DNA of 64,000 nucleotides from the NCBI GenBank assembly GCA_001584585.1, contig LSYV01000011.1, forward strand, positions 292,793-356,792, in the 5' to 3' direction. The translations under genes and the position numbers were made by a program. The number at the start of each line of letters is the position of its first letter. Positions within the stretch are counted from its first letter, which is position 1. Origin of the DNA: Gonium pectorale. Taxonomy: Eukaryota > Chlorophyta > Chlorophyceae > Chlamydomonadales > Volvocaceae. The notes under the pieces are model-generated. The model was not told the DNA's origin and made no database searches. It was given only the letters and a program-made list of their open reading frames with translations. Below are positions 33,301-45,682 of the stretch, piece after piece.

Positions 33301-36300
33301 CGACAGCCACGGAGCGGCTGCGAGCCGCCGGGTTCTGCACGTGGGTGCGGGCTGGGGCCCGGAATCCGGGGGCGCGGGGTTCCGCGTTCTTCCGTAAGGG
33401 CCAGAGCTGATTCGCGGAAACACGTTGCATTACGTTACGTTGCGCGGTGGGCGTGTAGGGCGTCAGTCCTAAAGCCACGGTGGTACCTGCGGTGGCGCCT
33501 GGGGAGCGCTCTTGCGGGCCGCTTGCAATTCATGCCGTCCGTCCTCCCTCGCAGCGTTCGGGACGTGGCGGGCATGGTGCTGCCTGGTGAGGAGGCGCGC
33601 GCCGCCCCGCCTGACCAGCGCGTCCAGAGCCTGGCAGCCAGCGGCTTTCGTTTCGATCTGCGTGCGCTGAGGGTGGGTGGGTGGGTAGTGCATGGGAGTT
33701 GCTGTGGGAGCTAGGCTTCGCGGCCAGCCTCAAGGAGATGGTCGGGTTGGGGCTGCGTTAGGGGTTTACTTTGTCTCGTCATGCTTCAACACGCGGGGCA
33801 TGGAGTGCGTGCATGGTCACTCGCTGCCTTGGGTATGCAGCCTGTTGCGCGCACGGCCCCTTCACCACGATACCGGCAGGCAGCCTCCCTTTTTTCTCGC
33901 AGTACTGAACTGCACTGCGTCCGCTTCATGGTCCACAGACCAAGGCCCGGGTGATGTGCGTTGGGCTGCCCGAGGGCGCATACGACAAGGTGAGGCGGGC
34001 GCATTGAGGGGAAGGATGCAAGGCCTGAAAAGTAACTGCAGGCGAGGGGTAGCGAATTAGGAGTGCGGATGCTGTGGTACGGTACTCGCGGCAATGGTCG
34101 CACCTCCCATCCTCCCGTTCTCTCCTTCCATTGCCGAGCCAAACGGCCGTGTGTTGTTGCCCGTGCTCGCCCACACACCACCACTCCCCGTGCTCCTGGC
34201 GGCCCACAGTTCAGGCGAAGCATCCAGCCGCTTCCGGCCCGCGGGCCCAGCACGCTGCCCGCGTGGTGCCCCACCGACAAGGTCCCGCCCGAGGGCCCGC
34301 TGGTGCGCATCTTCCTGACCGGCCACTACGACGGCGTCCACAAGCGCATCAGCAGCTTGGCGGCGCACGTGACCCGCAGCGGCGAGGACCTTGGCACTTG
34401 GGAGCCCGGTATGCAGCCTCCCGGCCTGCCCAGCGACTGGACGCAGGTGGGTTGGAGCCCGTTGGGCCGCCGGTTGTCCGCCCACGCGTTACGCTGTTCC
34501 ATACTGCGCCCTCCCATGATCCCGCTGCGGCGACACAGGGGCCCGTCCCGCCTCGCCCCCCTTGCCGTGGCTCCCGAACGCGCCTGCTCCTCTGCAGCGT
34601 CGCATCATGTAGCCATTGCGCTGTGCTGCTTCCCCAGGTCCCGCGAGACGAGCGCTACGGCCGAAACGTGCTGGAGATCAACGCGCAGCCCTACTGGCCC
34701 GGTCGCGCCCACCACGACGCCAACCGGCTGCTGGACCGCAGCTTCTTAGAGGGCTTCTTCGGCCAGCTGACCGAGGCGGTGCGGCAGGTGGGGCAGGCGG
34801 GCGATTTGGGGAGAAGGGTGCGGATATCAACTGGCTGGGAGCTTGGTGATGTACCTAAGGTCAGCGGGTAGTCTTGCCTGAGCCAAGGTCGAGGAAAGAG
34901 GGCTTGGTAACTCGTTCCGGGTGGTTGGGGCATGGGTGGAGGGAACGTTAGCCAACGCAACTGGCGCGGATGTCGCGATGCGAATGTGGCACGGCTCGGT
35001 TCAAAGGAGAAATATCGATGCGCTGTTTCCATGTCCGGTTTGCTAGGGTCAGGCTGCTGCTGTTCGCCCATGCACACGCGCGCAGGTGGCTGCCATGGCT
35101 GCTGACAAGTATGCGGCCACCGGAGTGCCGGCCGCTTCTCGCGACGGCGCTGTTCCGCTCCTGTCGGTTGCTGATGGCGGCTCAGGCTCCCGTGCTTCCT
35201 CTCCTCTGCCCTCTCGGGAACCCCGAGCCCTCAACCGCCGCGAGGACGCCGGCGGCGTGCGGGACGAGCAGGGCTCCGGGCCCACGTCGTTGACGGCGCG
35301 GCTGCATATCTACGTGCACAGCAGCCCCTTCCTGCAGCAGCTCGTCAACGTGATGGAGTGGAGTGGTGGACTCAGCGGCGAGGCGCCGCTGCTGGAGAGC
35401 GTCCTGGTGGGTGGGGTTCCTGCAGAGGGACAGTGAGGCTGCGCTGCTGTGTGAAGCGTTTTCGAATACCGGGCCAATCCAGCGCAGGTACAGGGGCGTT
35501 GTGAGCAATAGAACCGGTACACAACAACCACTCATCCAAGAGTGCATAGTAGATCATGCATGTCACCTCTTCACTTCTACAACCCGTTCCGCTGTTGTTA
35601 CTCTTATCCACTCCGCTCTACGACCGGCTGCGCCCTACGTGCCGTCCGCAGACGCTGCTGGGCCTGCGGCAGGGCCCCTTGGGTGAGCAGCACATGGTCA
35701 GCTGCCTGGACGAGGAGATGGACCGGCAGGTGGTGGTTGGCGGCCTCGGGACCAACATGTGGACGCTGGGCGGCCACACGTGAGGACCGGGGCGCGGGTC
35801 GTGGGAGGGGCTGAAGCGGAGGTGCGCGCGGCGCGCAGTTGCGGATCTGCGGCGCTTTACGCACTTATGTGCGGCGGTGGTGGGTGGGGCGAGGGCAATC
35901 CGCAATCTGCCCTCAAGGCTCACGAGAGGTTGTTCCTGCCTCGGTGGGCTGTCGCTGTGCTGGCAGCTGGTGCGGCTGCCCAACAAGAGACGGGCAGCAT
36001 CCAACAGACGAGACCCCAGCCACCTCCGTCGTTGCCCACCATTGCAAAAGCTTGTTGTCAGCGGACCCGCTCCAGACTTATGGGACGCACGTCCGTTCAC
36101 GCCCGCCCACCCGCCCGCCCGCCCGCTCACCCCATGACGGCAGGTGGTTGAGCCCCCGCGCCGTGGGCGACAGCCAACGGCCCGACTGGGCAGCCCCCAG
36201 CACCGTGAAGTTCCGGTGCGTAGAGCCGCACTCTGCGCAGACTTCCATGCATGCGATCAGGCCTTGAAGGGATCCAATGCATCAGCCGTTGAATGGGGTC

Positions 36301-39300
36301 CAGGATTGGTATAGGGCCGCAATGTTCTCTTTAGTATTCTTGTCACTGGTGCAGGCTCCTACCGCAATGCACAGCCAACATGGAGTTGCTGACAGTGACC
36401 AGGCTTGCTGGCGTTTCAGCCTGGCCCCACAAAATGCACATGTGGGCATCGCATCCGCTGCCGCGTAGGGCCCCAAAGGTGAAGCTGTACGGCACGGAGG
36501 TGGACTTGGCGCGCAAATTCGGGTGAGGAAGGCGGTCTCGGATCCTGGGCTGGGCATGCAAGGGGCACGCGACGGAGCCTGCCAGGCGACGAGGTGGCGC
36601 GGTCGGCGTCGTGCATGGCTTTGTGGCCTGCGTCAAGAAATGCGCCGAAGGTGGCTCAGCAATGGGAACGGTGTTCCATCTGGAGGCGTCATAGGGCACC
36701 TCAGAAACCTTGGCCCCTGATGCAGGCTGGTCAAGACGGCAAGTGTGGAGTACGACGCGGCCTCAAGGCGCCTGCAGGCGGACGCGGGCAAGCAGGGGAT
36801 CCGGCGGCGAAGCGACGGGTGAGGGCTGCAGGGACCTCCGACTCTGCCCGAAACGTAGCGCGTACCGTATCCGCATCCTGGTGTACTTGGTGTACTTGCG
36901 GTCAGTTCAGTGTAGTACACTTGTGGGTGGGCCAAGGCCACGGGATGGGTCCGTTTCCTCTCTTGAGGTCGGGCTTCAGTGTTCAGTGCATGCATGTGCC
37001 TTCAACGTGTGTGGAGCTCTCCTGTGGCGCGCCGTGAAGACCCTGTGCGCACCAAACGCATCGGGACTTCACTTCCCAGCCATCATATGATTGCGTCGGG
37101 CTGGCGTCGTTGCAGTGGCGCCATCTCTTAGCGCCGCTGCAAAGGCTCTAGGCTTCACGATCCTCTCGGCGTTCCCGACGCTGTGCTTCCGGCCGTGCCA
37201 CCCGACCCTGCCACCTGCGCTCCACGTTAGAGGTTCAGGCTCCATGTGCGGTTACGGCTTGGCGGTGTGTGACTGCAGGCGCCGCATCTTCACCGAGGTG
37301 GACATGCCGGGGAACTCGTTGGACCCCGAGCACTTCGTCCTCTTCCTTGAGGACCAAGCGAAGCGCAAGCGCGCGGAGCTGGGCAACAGATGGGGCCGGT
37401 GGCCGCCGCAGCCGCTGCCGGAGCGGCTGGAGATGCACCTCCCGGAGCTGTTGCGGTGAGAATGTATGTCGATGGTGGCGTGTGAGCCTCAGCTTGGGAT
37501 GGTTGCCATCACCTCATCCGCTTCGCGCTCTACTCCTGTCCCGGACTCGCTTTGGCTGGGCGGAGCCTCTTGGTTCTGGTGGCTTACAGTCCCGCTGTGG
37601 TCAACAAGGAACTGAAGGAACCTGGAACCAATTAACGGTTCGAGATTGGGCGTCAAAGCGCCTGCCTCCCCGATCCGTGATCCGTCACAACGGCCCGACA
37701 AACCGAGCAGCCCTTAAGGCAGCAGCCCAGTCCTCGGCCCAACGCCCTGCCCATGCGCCGCAGGCTGGAACCCTTGCTCCTCCGCTTCCTCACCGAGCGC
37801 CTTGCCTGCGCGGCCCCCTGGGAGCTGCCCAAGCCGCCGCTGGACCTGGACGCGCTGCTGCCCGCCGCTGCGCCGGAGCAAGGTGTGGCGCCGTCCGCCC
37901 TCAAGCCGCTGGTGGAGGTGCTTCGCGACTGGCACGCGATCGACTTCCAGCAGCAGCTGCGCGAGAAGCGCATGCGGCTGATGCAGGTTGTTGAGAGGGG
38001 GGCGAGCGACCAAAGTCTCGAAGAGTGTAGTCCTGCTGTCCGCAGACGCATTTGGCGGCGACGTAGCGTGCCGCAGTGTGCTGAAGGTGACTTCTGCTCA
38101 GCGTGGCTGCCATACATCCGACTGAGCGTTGTGCCAGGGCATTATGCCCGCATCCAGAGCACTCGTCAGCCCTGACTGGCCCTTGCATGCAGCTCTCCGC
38201 TCTTCTGTTCGCAACATGTGCATGACTTACACGGCCAACCCAAGCGACCGCTTGGGCCCCACCGCGCCCATCAGGCCACGCCTCTGGACCGCTACCGGAG
38301 CCACAAGTGCGCGCTGATACGCAACCTGCGCTGCCTGGCCGATGACTCCCTCGAGTGCGCAGACCCGTGGGTCCACGAGCAGCTGCGACGGCTTGAGGCC
38401 ATCCAGGGCGGCAGCGGAGCCTTGCGGAAGAGCTTCCTCAAGTCCGTGTACGTGTGTGAGGAAGACGCTGAGGCGCTGAGCAACCGCCTGGCCGCGGAGT
38501 GGGGCAACTGGCGGCGCGAGCCGCTGGCGTGCAAGCAAGGAGATTTCGTGCGGGTGCACGCCAGGTGGGGAGGCCGCCACGACGGTACGGTGCAGAGGCG
38601 TTTGGTAGGGACAGCAAGGCAGCTCGCTCCAAAGAGCGCGTACCCAGCAGCCACGCCAGCCGTTCCATTGCCAAGCCCCCCGTGCTGCTCCTTCTGCCCC
38701 CTCGACATTCCTCCGTTTGTAACCAGCCGAATCCACTTACTGACTGTTCCTGCCCGATACATACACACCCTGCGCCAGGGATCCCGACCCCACCAAGCAC
38801 CAGACGCTGTCCCAGCTGGCTACGAGCCAGGGCTTCACCGCCACTGTCATCGCAGTCGAGGCCACATCGCGTCGCCGGCGGACGGCAGGCGCCCCGGCGC
38901 TTGGCGCGGAGCCGGGCCGCCGCGTGCTGCTGCAGGTCATCAGGACGGGCAACGCGCCGGGGCAGTTCGTGCTCGCCAGCCGGTGAGTTTGGCCGCCGCA
39001 CGACAGCCCATGGCACTGAACAGCCGTGGGCAGGCTACTGTGGGCCGTGGGCAGGCTTGCATTTCCGTTGACCCATAGCCTGGCCTGCTGACCCGCGGTG
39101 GCCCTGTGCTGCTACAGGCCCTTCACGGCTGCGGCTGCCACGCTGGACGAGTCGATTTCCGACTACGTCAAGAACGCCGTCGACGCCCGCTTGGGGAGCG
39201 CGGTGAGCGCCTGCGGTCACACTGCCCACGCAGGCCCACACAAACCTACATAACACCGACACAGACGTATATCGTGTTTTGTGCGTGGGTAGGCCTGTTT

Positions 39301-42300
39301 TTGTTCTTGTGCGTGTCATCTGAGCTCCGCGTGGTGCCACAAGCAACCCTCTCCTCTTCTCCGCCACCGCATCCCTTACCGCCCCGCGACGCCAGGCGGG
39401 CTCGCATGGCCCCTGGATGGAGACATTGCTGCGGGGCGGAGGGCTGGGGGGCAGACACAAGGGGGCGGCGGCCTACGGCGGCACCACGGGCTCCGACGCG
39501 GAGCTCGAGCGACGAGTGGAGCGCAGCCTGGCGGCGGTGGCCGGGGAGCTGGTGGCATCGGGGCTACTGCGCGAGGAGCAGGCCGAGGGAGCCCTGGCCG
39601 GGCTGGACATGCGGTGCCAGCTGGTGCGTGTGTGCGTGCGTCGGGCCTCGATTACCAGGGTGTTGGGAGGCTGTGGAAGGGGAGGAATGAATAAGGGAAG
39701 GGGATGCGATTGTGGAAGGGGCGGCGGAGAGGCGGTGCTGGGAAGCTTTGATGTTGCACATGTAGAACAGAAGCGACCCGTTCCGACGCTGACTTTCTTG
39801 TAGGAACTCGTACTGCAGCACAGGGCCGATCCCGGCTGAAGCCAAGGCATTTGCCCCACCTTAAGGTCCTGAAGGCCTCTGCCGCTTGATACCGCAGGTG
39901 CAAGGACCACCCGGCACGGGCAAGACACAGCTGTTGGCGGCCGCGGTGCTGCTGCGCCTCATGCGCAGCGCAGCGGTGCGGCCCCCGCTGCCCGAGTCGC
40001 AGCTTCTCTCGGTCGCCTATGCGCTGCCTAGCAGTGCAAGCGTGGGCGCCGCGAAGGGCGGTGAGACGGCCCTCGGCCGGATCGCGCTGGTGGTGACCAG
40101 CACCAACGTGAGGCGGGTGGGAGCAACTTGATGGAAGAGCGGGGCGGAAGAGGAGTCCTATAAACTGGCGCATTGCTATGACGCCTCAAGAGCTATGCTT
40201 GGAACATGCCAGCAGCACGGGAAGCCACATTCCGCAGTATGCGGAGACCCGCGATCCTCTTGGGACCGGTTTGACCGGGCTTAGCTGGAGCTTGAGGGCA
40301 GAGAAGAACCGTTGATGCTCCCGAATCGTGATGCCAACTCGCGTTCTGCTGATGTCTCACTCATGCTTGTGGGTGGTATGCTGACGCGCTGCCGCAGGCC
40401 GCCGCAGACGTGGCCCTAGAGCGGCTGGCGTCCATGGGGCCGGACGTGCGGGACGCAGCTTACCGGTCAGGTGAGGGGCAGGAACGGCACACGTGGGCTA
40501 ACGGGATATTGGAGTCGGAAGCGAGCAGATGGGTGTAAAGTCATTTACTGAGACTCACATGCAGGCAACCGCTCCGAGGCAACCGCCGCACATTAAATGC
40601 TATCAGTGCCTGTATGTCACATAGGATCGTGAGCACCGATGCAACCCCTACGCCATTCAGGATACCCGCAAGAACACCCGCTGCCTCGCATATCCTTTGT
40701 CCGCCTGACAACCACGCCGGTGAGTGGCGCCCGTGCTCATCAGATGGGAGGTTCTTACGGCAGACGCGCCTGGAAGGGCATAGGGGAAGGCTCCGTGGGA
40801 GGGTGAGGTTAAAATTGGCAGAGGGTGAGCCGATTCAGTGCATGCCAGGGATTGAGCCGTCCGTCTCATGCGGCACATGCGACGCGCATGCGAATCTTGA
40901 CGTATACTAACAAGGTGCGATTTTATTCAACAAGCCCAAACAATTTTGTTCCCTGATAGGCGATCAGCCCGCCGCCCGCACCCTTGCGGCGCGATGGGAT
41001 CATCTGCGTACACACCCAGAAGCTGGCCAACGCACAACAGACGCTGACCGAGCTGCGGCGGAACGGCGGGATGGTGGTGGTTGGCTGCACCGTCAGCGCA
41101 GCGCTGAAGCTTGCCGGTTACCTGCAGGTGAGAGCCCGGTGCATTGCATGGCCGTGGCAGGAGGCGCCACGTCACCAAGGTGCCCCGCGATTACGGCTGA
41201 GATTCCCATGTACCGGTACTCGGCATTGAAACATGCGGCATTACGGGGTTTACGAAGGCTCATGGGGTGGCCTCCTTAGGAACTCATGCCCCTAAGCGGC
41301 GCATTCTAAGATAACGCAACGTATTCGACTGTTCGGTTGCACTTTGTTTGAACACCTCCACAGGCCGACATATGCTCCGCCGACCCGTGGGTCACGTGCC
41401 CTCTGGCGCTGCTGGCGCTCGACGAGGCCTCCATGGGCACCAGCGCCGACATGGTGGCGCTGCTGTCGCTGTTCCAAGTGAGGCGGGATGAGTCCAAGCC
41501 TGTGGCTGGTCCGCAGCCGGGCCCGGGGCCCTTGGGCGGCCCCTGGTCGGAAACGTCGGAGGAGGATCTGGCGGAGGAGACACCGGCCGCGAGTTTGCCA
41601 GAGCTTGCCGGGAGCCGGTACTGCTCGCCTGCAGCAGAGCCCTACAGCTCTGGCCACCGTGCTCGCTCGCCTGCCGGGTCATTTGATCTGCACCGCGACG
41701 CCGCTCTCCTGGGCTCCTGCTCCAGCTCCCCGGCGGCTCACGTGACGATGCTGGCCGTTGGCGACCCGCGGCAGCTGCAGCCCATCACTGCGGTGAGTGA
41801 GGATGCAGGGTGCGTAGCCGCCCAGTGCGCACTCATGATATATCAGGCTGGTATTGCGCCAAGGGCTCGTTCCTCCCGCGGCATGAGGGCAAACGGGGGC
41901 TGGGCTGGGTGAGGCGTGCGCATCCACGTTCTAATGCGAAGTCACCGGACTCCAGGTGGATGCGGAGACCGAGACGCGACCCGACATCAGCCGCCAGCCG
42001 GCGCTGGTAGGCAGCGCCTACGGGCTGCTTGCGGAGCTGCTGGGGCCGCTGCGAAGCACACTCAGGTCGGTAACCGAGGGTGCGGAACATGCAATGGCAG
42101 GGCCAGCACTCGCAACCAGCAGTGCCGCATGTTGCTGGCGATGGTTACGTACGCAGTGCTTTACTCGTACACCGTTGGCCCACAGCAGTGGGCCGGCCGA
42201 ACTGTGCCTGATACCCTGTCGGCCTGCCTGATTGTCTGCCTCCTCGCAGCGTTAGCAACCGCTTCGGCGAGGTGACGGCCCTGCTGCTGTCAGAGGCGGT

Positions 42301-44131
42301 CTACAAGCACGACCAGCTCCAGCTGCTGGGAAGGCGGCGCGCGGCAAAGGCGGCAGGAGCCGGGGCGCCGGCTGCAGACGAGGCGACCGGGGCGGTGTCC
42401 AGTGACGAGAGCGAAATTGCTCTGACGGCCGCGTGGCACGAAGCGGAGGAAGCGGACGCCGCAAGCCCAGCATTGCTGGAGCCCCTGGAAGGTACGGCCG
42501 TGCACGGTACTCATGTCTCCGGCCGGAACAAGGGCCTTCCTCGGCAGCCCCTGCGTGTGCTGCGTAAGGAATTGTAGCTCGCGACCCGTAATGAGCCTCG
42601 CCTGCGCGGCGAGGCTCGGGTACAGGTCATATGAAAAGGTCATAATGCTTGGCATGTCCTTCTTCCCTGCGCCGCGCGCTCCGCCAGTGGTGACCTCGCG
42701 CGTCTGGTCTGAGCCGGACGAGCTGTTTCTGCTACTGCACGACGAGAATGCCTCCACAGAGGGCAACCCGCTAGAGGTGCAGGTGGGTACAGAGGGTGAC
42801 CGGTAAGGCGCGGTAAATACAGGTAGCAAAACATAGTCGAATGATTGTTCCGCGCGGGCTGCTCGATGAGGGACAATACGGGCCCGTGTTGATGATCCTT
42901 CCTCATTATCTCATACCCTGGCCCCGCCTCACAGCTGCTGCGGGAGGTGCTGGCGGCCGCCCCGCAGGGAAGCCTCTCCGCTGACAGCGTGGGTGTCGTC
43001 ACCATTCGCAGGCGGGTCAGGTGCTCGGGGCTCTTCCGCCGTAATGCGTGCACTAAACCAACGTGTACTGGTTGCGGCTTACTTTTCTGTACCGGCACCT
43101 TTGACCCAACCTCTCTCTCATCATGCGCTCGACATGTGCTTCGCCTCAGGCTGTTAACTACTTCGCGTGACCTTACCCGCCCCCCCCCTCCCCATTCATG
43201 TTGCCCGTTTCACCCCGAGCAGCCACCAGCGCTCGCTGCTGTCGGACACGCTCAGTGGCTTGCTCCCCGCCGGCAACGTGGACGTGGACGTGGTGGAGCG
43301 CTTCCAGGGCGGAGAGCGCAGAACCATACTGGCCAGCGCCTGCACGTCCTCGGCGGCAGCCATCTCCCGCCAGATCGACTTCTACCTGCAGCCCGAGAGG
43401 CTCAACGTCATGATGTCCAGGTGGGGTAGAATGGGGTGAGGTGCGTGTCGTGTCAAACATACACACGCGAAGAGTACAAGCGATGGGTGCCGTCGGCTTC
43501 GTCGTCGGTGGCAGCCCCATGCATGTGAGTGGCGCACGCACGATGCGACTGCGTTACAGGGACGATACTCCTTGACCGCTCTCCCAAACCCGCTGCCCAC
43601 GCCGCGCCCGCCCGTGAAGGCACATGGAGAGGCTGGTGCTGACGGTCAGCTCCCACGTGCTGGACTTCACGCCGCCAAGTGCTGAGCAGCTGGCAGACAT
43701 GGCTCTGTACAAGGAGATGCGGCGCCTGGTGCGACGCAAGGTAAGAAGACGCGGGCGCCGGGGCAGCGGGCAGCTAGCGGGCGGCCCTGGGGGGTGGGTA
43801 AAGGCTGGCAGAGCGTTTTCAGCTCGTAAGCACACACGGCCCGTCCAGTGGAGGCGGCGATTGGGTTTCCGGCACTGCTATATGTGCCGCCGAGATTTGC
43901 AGGCCCGCACGGCGGGTGGAAGTCCCGGTCGCGTCACCCTTTTCACTTACACCTACAGAGGTGTTCCCTACCCTTCCCACCCCGCAGCTGGGCAGCTGCA
44001 CGGTGCAGCATCCCCAGCACCCGGGGCGGGCGCACAGAGTGACGCTCTACGGGGTGGACCCCGCCCGGGTGCAGCAGCTGCGTGAGGCGGCACGGGCCCG
44101 TGTGGAGGAGCGGAAGCGGGCTGCGGACTAA
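30334..44131 (+). CDS. RecB-like nuclease fused to DNA2/UPF1-type SF1 helicase
   Basis: 34 exons, all phases closing, about 1889 aa. Exons: 30334-30585, 30832-30954, 31347-31503, 31852-31985, 32170-32544, 32790-32925, 33214-33340, 33555-33672, 33939-33989, 34210-34446, 34638-34787, 35086-35406, 35652-35779, 36144-36215, 36469-36522, 36726-36818, 37279-37455, 37764-37986, 38275-38564, 38779-38982, 39118-39202, 39396-39623, 39898-40107, 40398-40470, 40661-40719, 40960-41127, 41364-41792, 41956-42065, 42250-42491, 42688-42782, 42935-43020, 43223-43420, 43620-43740, 43988-44131. Order: Arg/Ala/Ser-rich probable transit peptide; PD-(D/E)XK nuclease (SGIIDFLLL, LRVVECK, SHVVQAALYALML); Cys cluster KCASCMRRAHC, likely Fe-S; a middle region; helicase motifs VQGPPGTGKT (I), LALDEASM (II), LAVGDPRQLQPI (III), VVERFQGGERRTI (V), LNVMMSR (VI). 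The order matches bacterial TM0106-type nuclease-helicases. A role in DNA repair or replication, possibly in organelles, is inferred. Confidence 0.88.
33004..33014 (+). repeat. Homopolymer run of 11 G in an intron
   Basis: Eleven consecutive G just downstream of a 5' splice site in the nuclease-helicase gene. Such runs are prone to sequencing length errors, but this one is intronic. Confidence 0.8.
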
Positions 44132-45682
44132 CTTGACCGCAGGCCTGCGTCGGCGGCGAAGCTGGCTATTGAGATGGCTGTTGCCTTGCTGCTGCCCGCA
44201 CTGTACACTGGCTGGGGCTTGCTGTCTGGCAGTCGCGTCCCTGTGCATTGGAAATGTTCACTTGGCCTCCGTTTGTCAGGAGCTTGGTGCATGGGGCTCC
44301 GCTGTTTAGTACTATGGTCTGCGCCCTTGGCCAACTCGTTCGGTCGCCAGGGTAACGTAGGAGACTCCGTCGCGACGGTTGAAGCCGCTGAGATCAATTC
44401 GACAGGTGGTGCTGCAGCTTCTTTTATGTAGTAGCGCATTAAGACACGCGCAAAGCGTGTTGCGGCAGTTCGGCTTTATTGTCGAACATACACTGGCAGT
44501 CAGGCTTCCGGCGGACTTCGTGGCCCCATCTGCCTCGCCATCGCCCAAGTTGGGCCGCGGCAGTGGTGAAAGATCCAACATGGCCGGGACATGGTGGTGG
44601 GGTGGCGGTGGGGCCGGTTGCAAGAGGCCCGACATGAGATGCCGTGGAAGCTGACCGGAACGGTGTCAGTGGGTCCCGGGGCGGTGGAGCTGACCCAGCA
44701 GATGGGTTTCGTTCGGCAGTTGCAATCCGGTGATAGAGAAGATCGAGAGGATTGCTGCGACGTGCCCAAGATCAGTATACGGACAGAGTTACACCGCCAG
44801 AGAACAGGCTGGTTAGGTAGGAGCAGGGGTAGGGGATTGAGGAGAGGAGCTTACTGAGAGTGCTGAACGAGGCCCCAGGCGGGGGTTGGAATGGGCGCCG
44901 GCTTCTCGAATACCCAATCTCCCCTTGAACAATCCGATTCTGACGGGATGGGCGGTCGATGGCAGGTTTCTCATGCATAATTAGTAAGTACCGCCATTGA
45001 CATGTCGCGTGCAGCCCATCCAGGAAGAAGTCGCACATTCGGGCCAAGAGCACACAGCACATTTCTCTGCATTAAAAGCGTATTCGGAAGGTCTGGGGCC
45101 GCAGAAAACACATACGTGCATTTAACGGTAGCCGGCACGGCGCGTCTACCGGTAGACAAGGCGGTACGTAACTGAGCAAATAACGTCCAAGTGACTTATT
45201 ACAATACAAACCCTTGTTGAGTCAAAGCTGTTCTGCAAAGCTGTCGCCAGTGTTTTGTGACGTTTCGCAACCTGCACCACCTCGTACCGTTCTCGCAACG
45301 AACCGCGTCAGGGGAAGCGGATCGGCCAAATACCAATCATCCAACGTATTTCTTGTGCTGGTCCTTTGTCGCCTTGTTTGAATTGGACCAAACTTACAGC
45401 TGCTTTCCTCGTCAAGGAAGACCGTGACCAGCAGTGCATCCTTCAATTTGCATATGACTGCTTCGTGGAGCTACACGTAGCTGCGGGCTGTCCAGTGAAG
45501 CAAGAGGCGCTTCACAAGCGCGAAATAGCTACCGTCGGCGCTGCGGCTGCTGCATGCAGCGATGTGGACCAATAGGCAGGGATTGGAGCAGCCAGGTCCG
45601 TGTCGATGTCGGGCGATCGCTGCGCCCGAATTCTCACCCCGCTTTGCTATCACCAGGAACAAGCGGTCGCTACCAGGAGCGC
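44132..45682. other. Intergenic region upstream of the PP2A B'' gene
   Basis: Holds the 3' UTR of the nuclease-helicase and the promoter of the B'' gene. AT content rises around 44.9-45.4 kb. An in-frame ATG at 45554 would extend the B'' protein by 43 residues. No other gene recognised. Confidence 0.45.
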
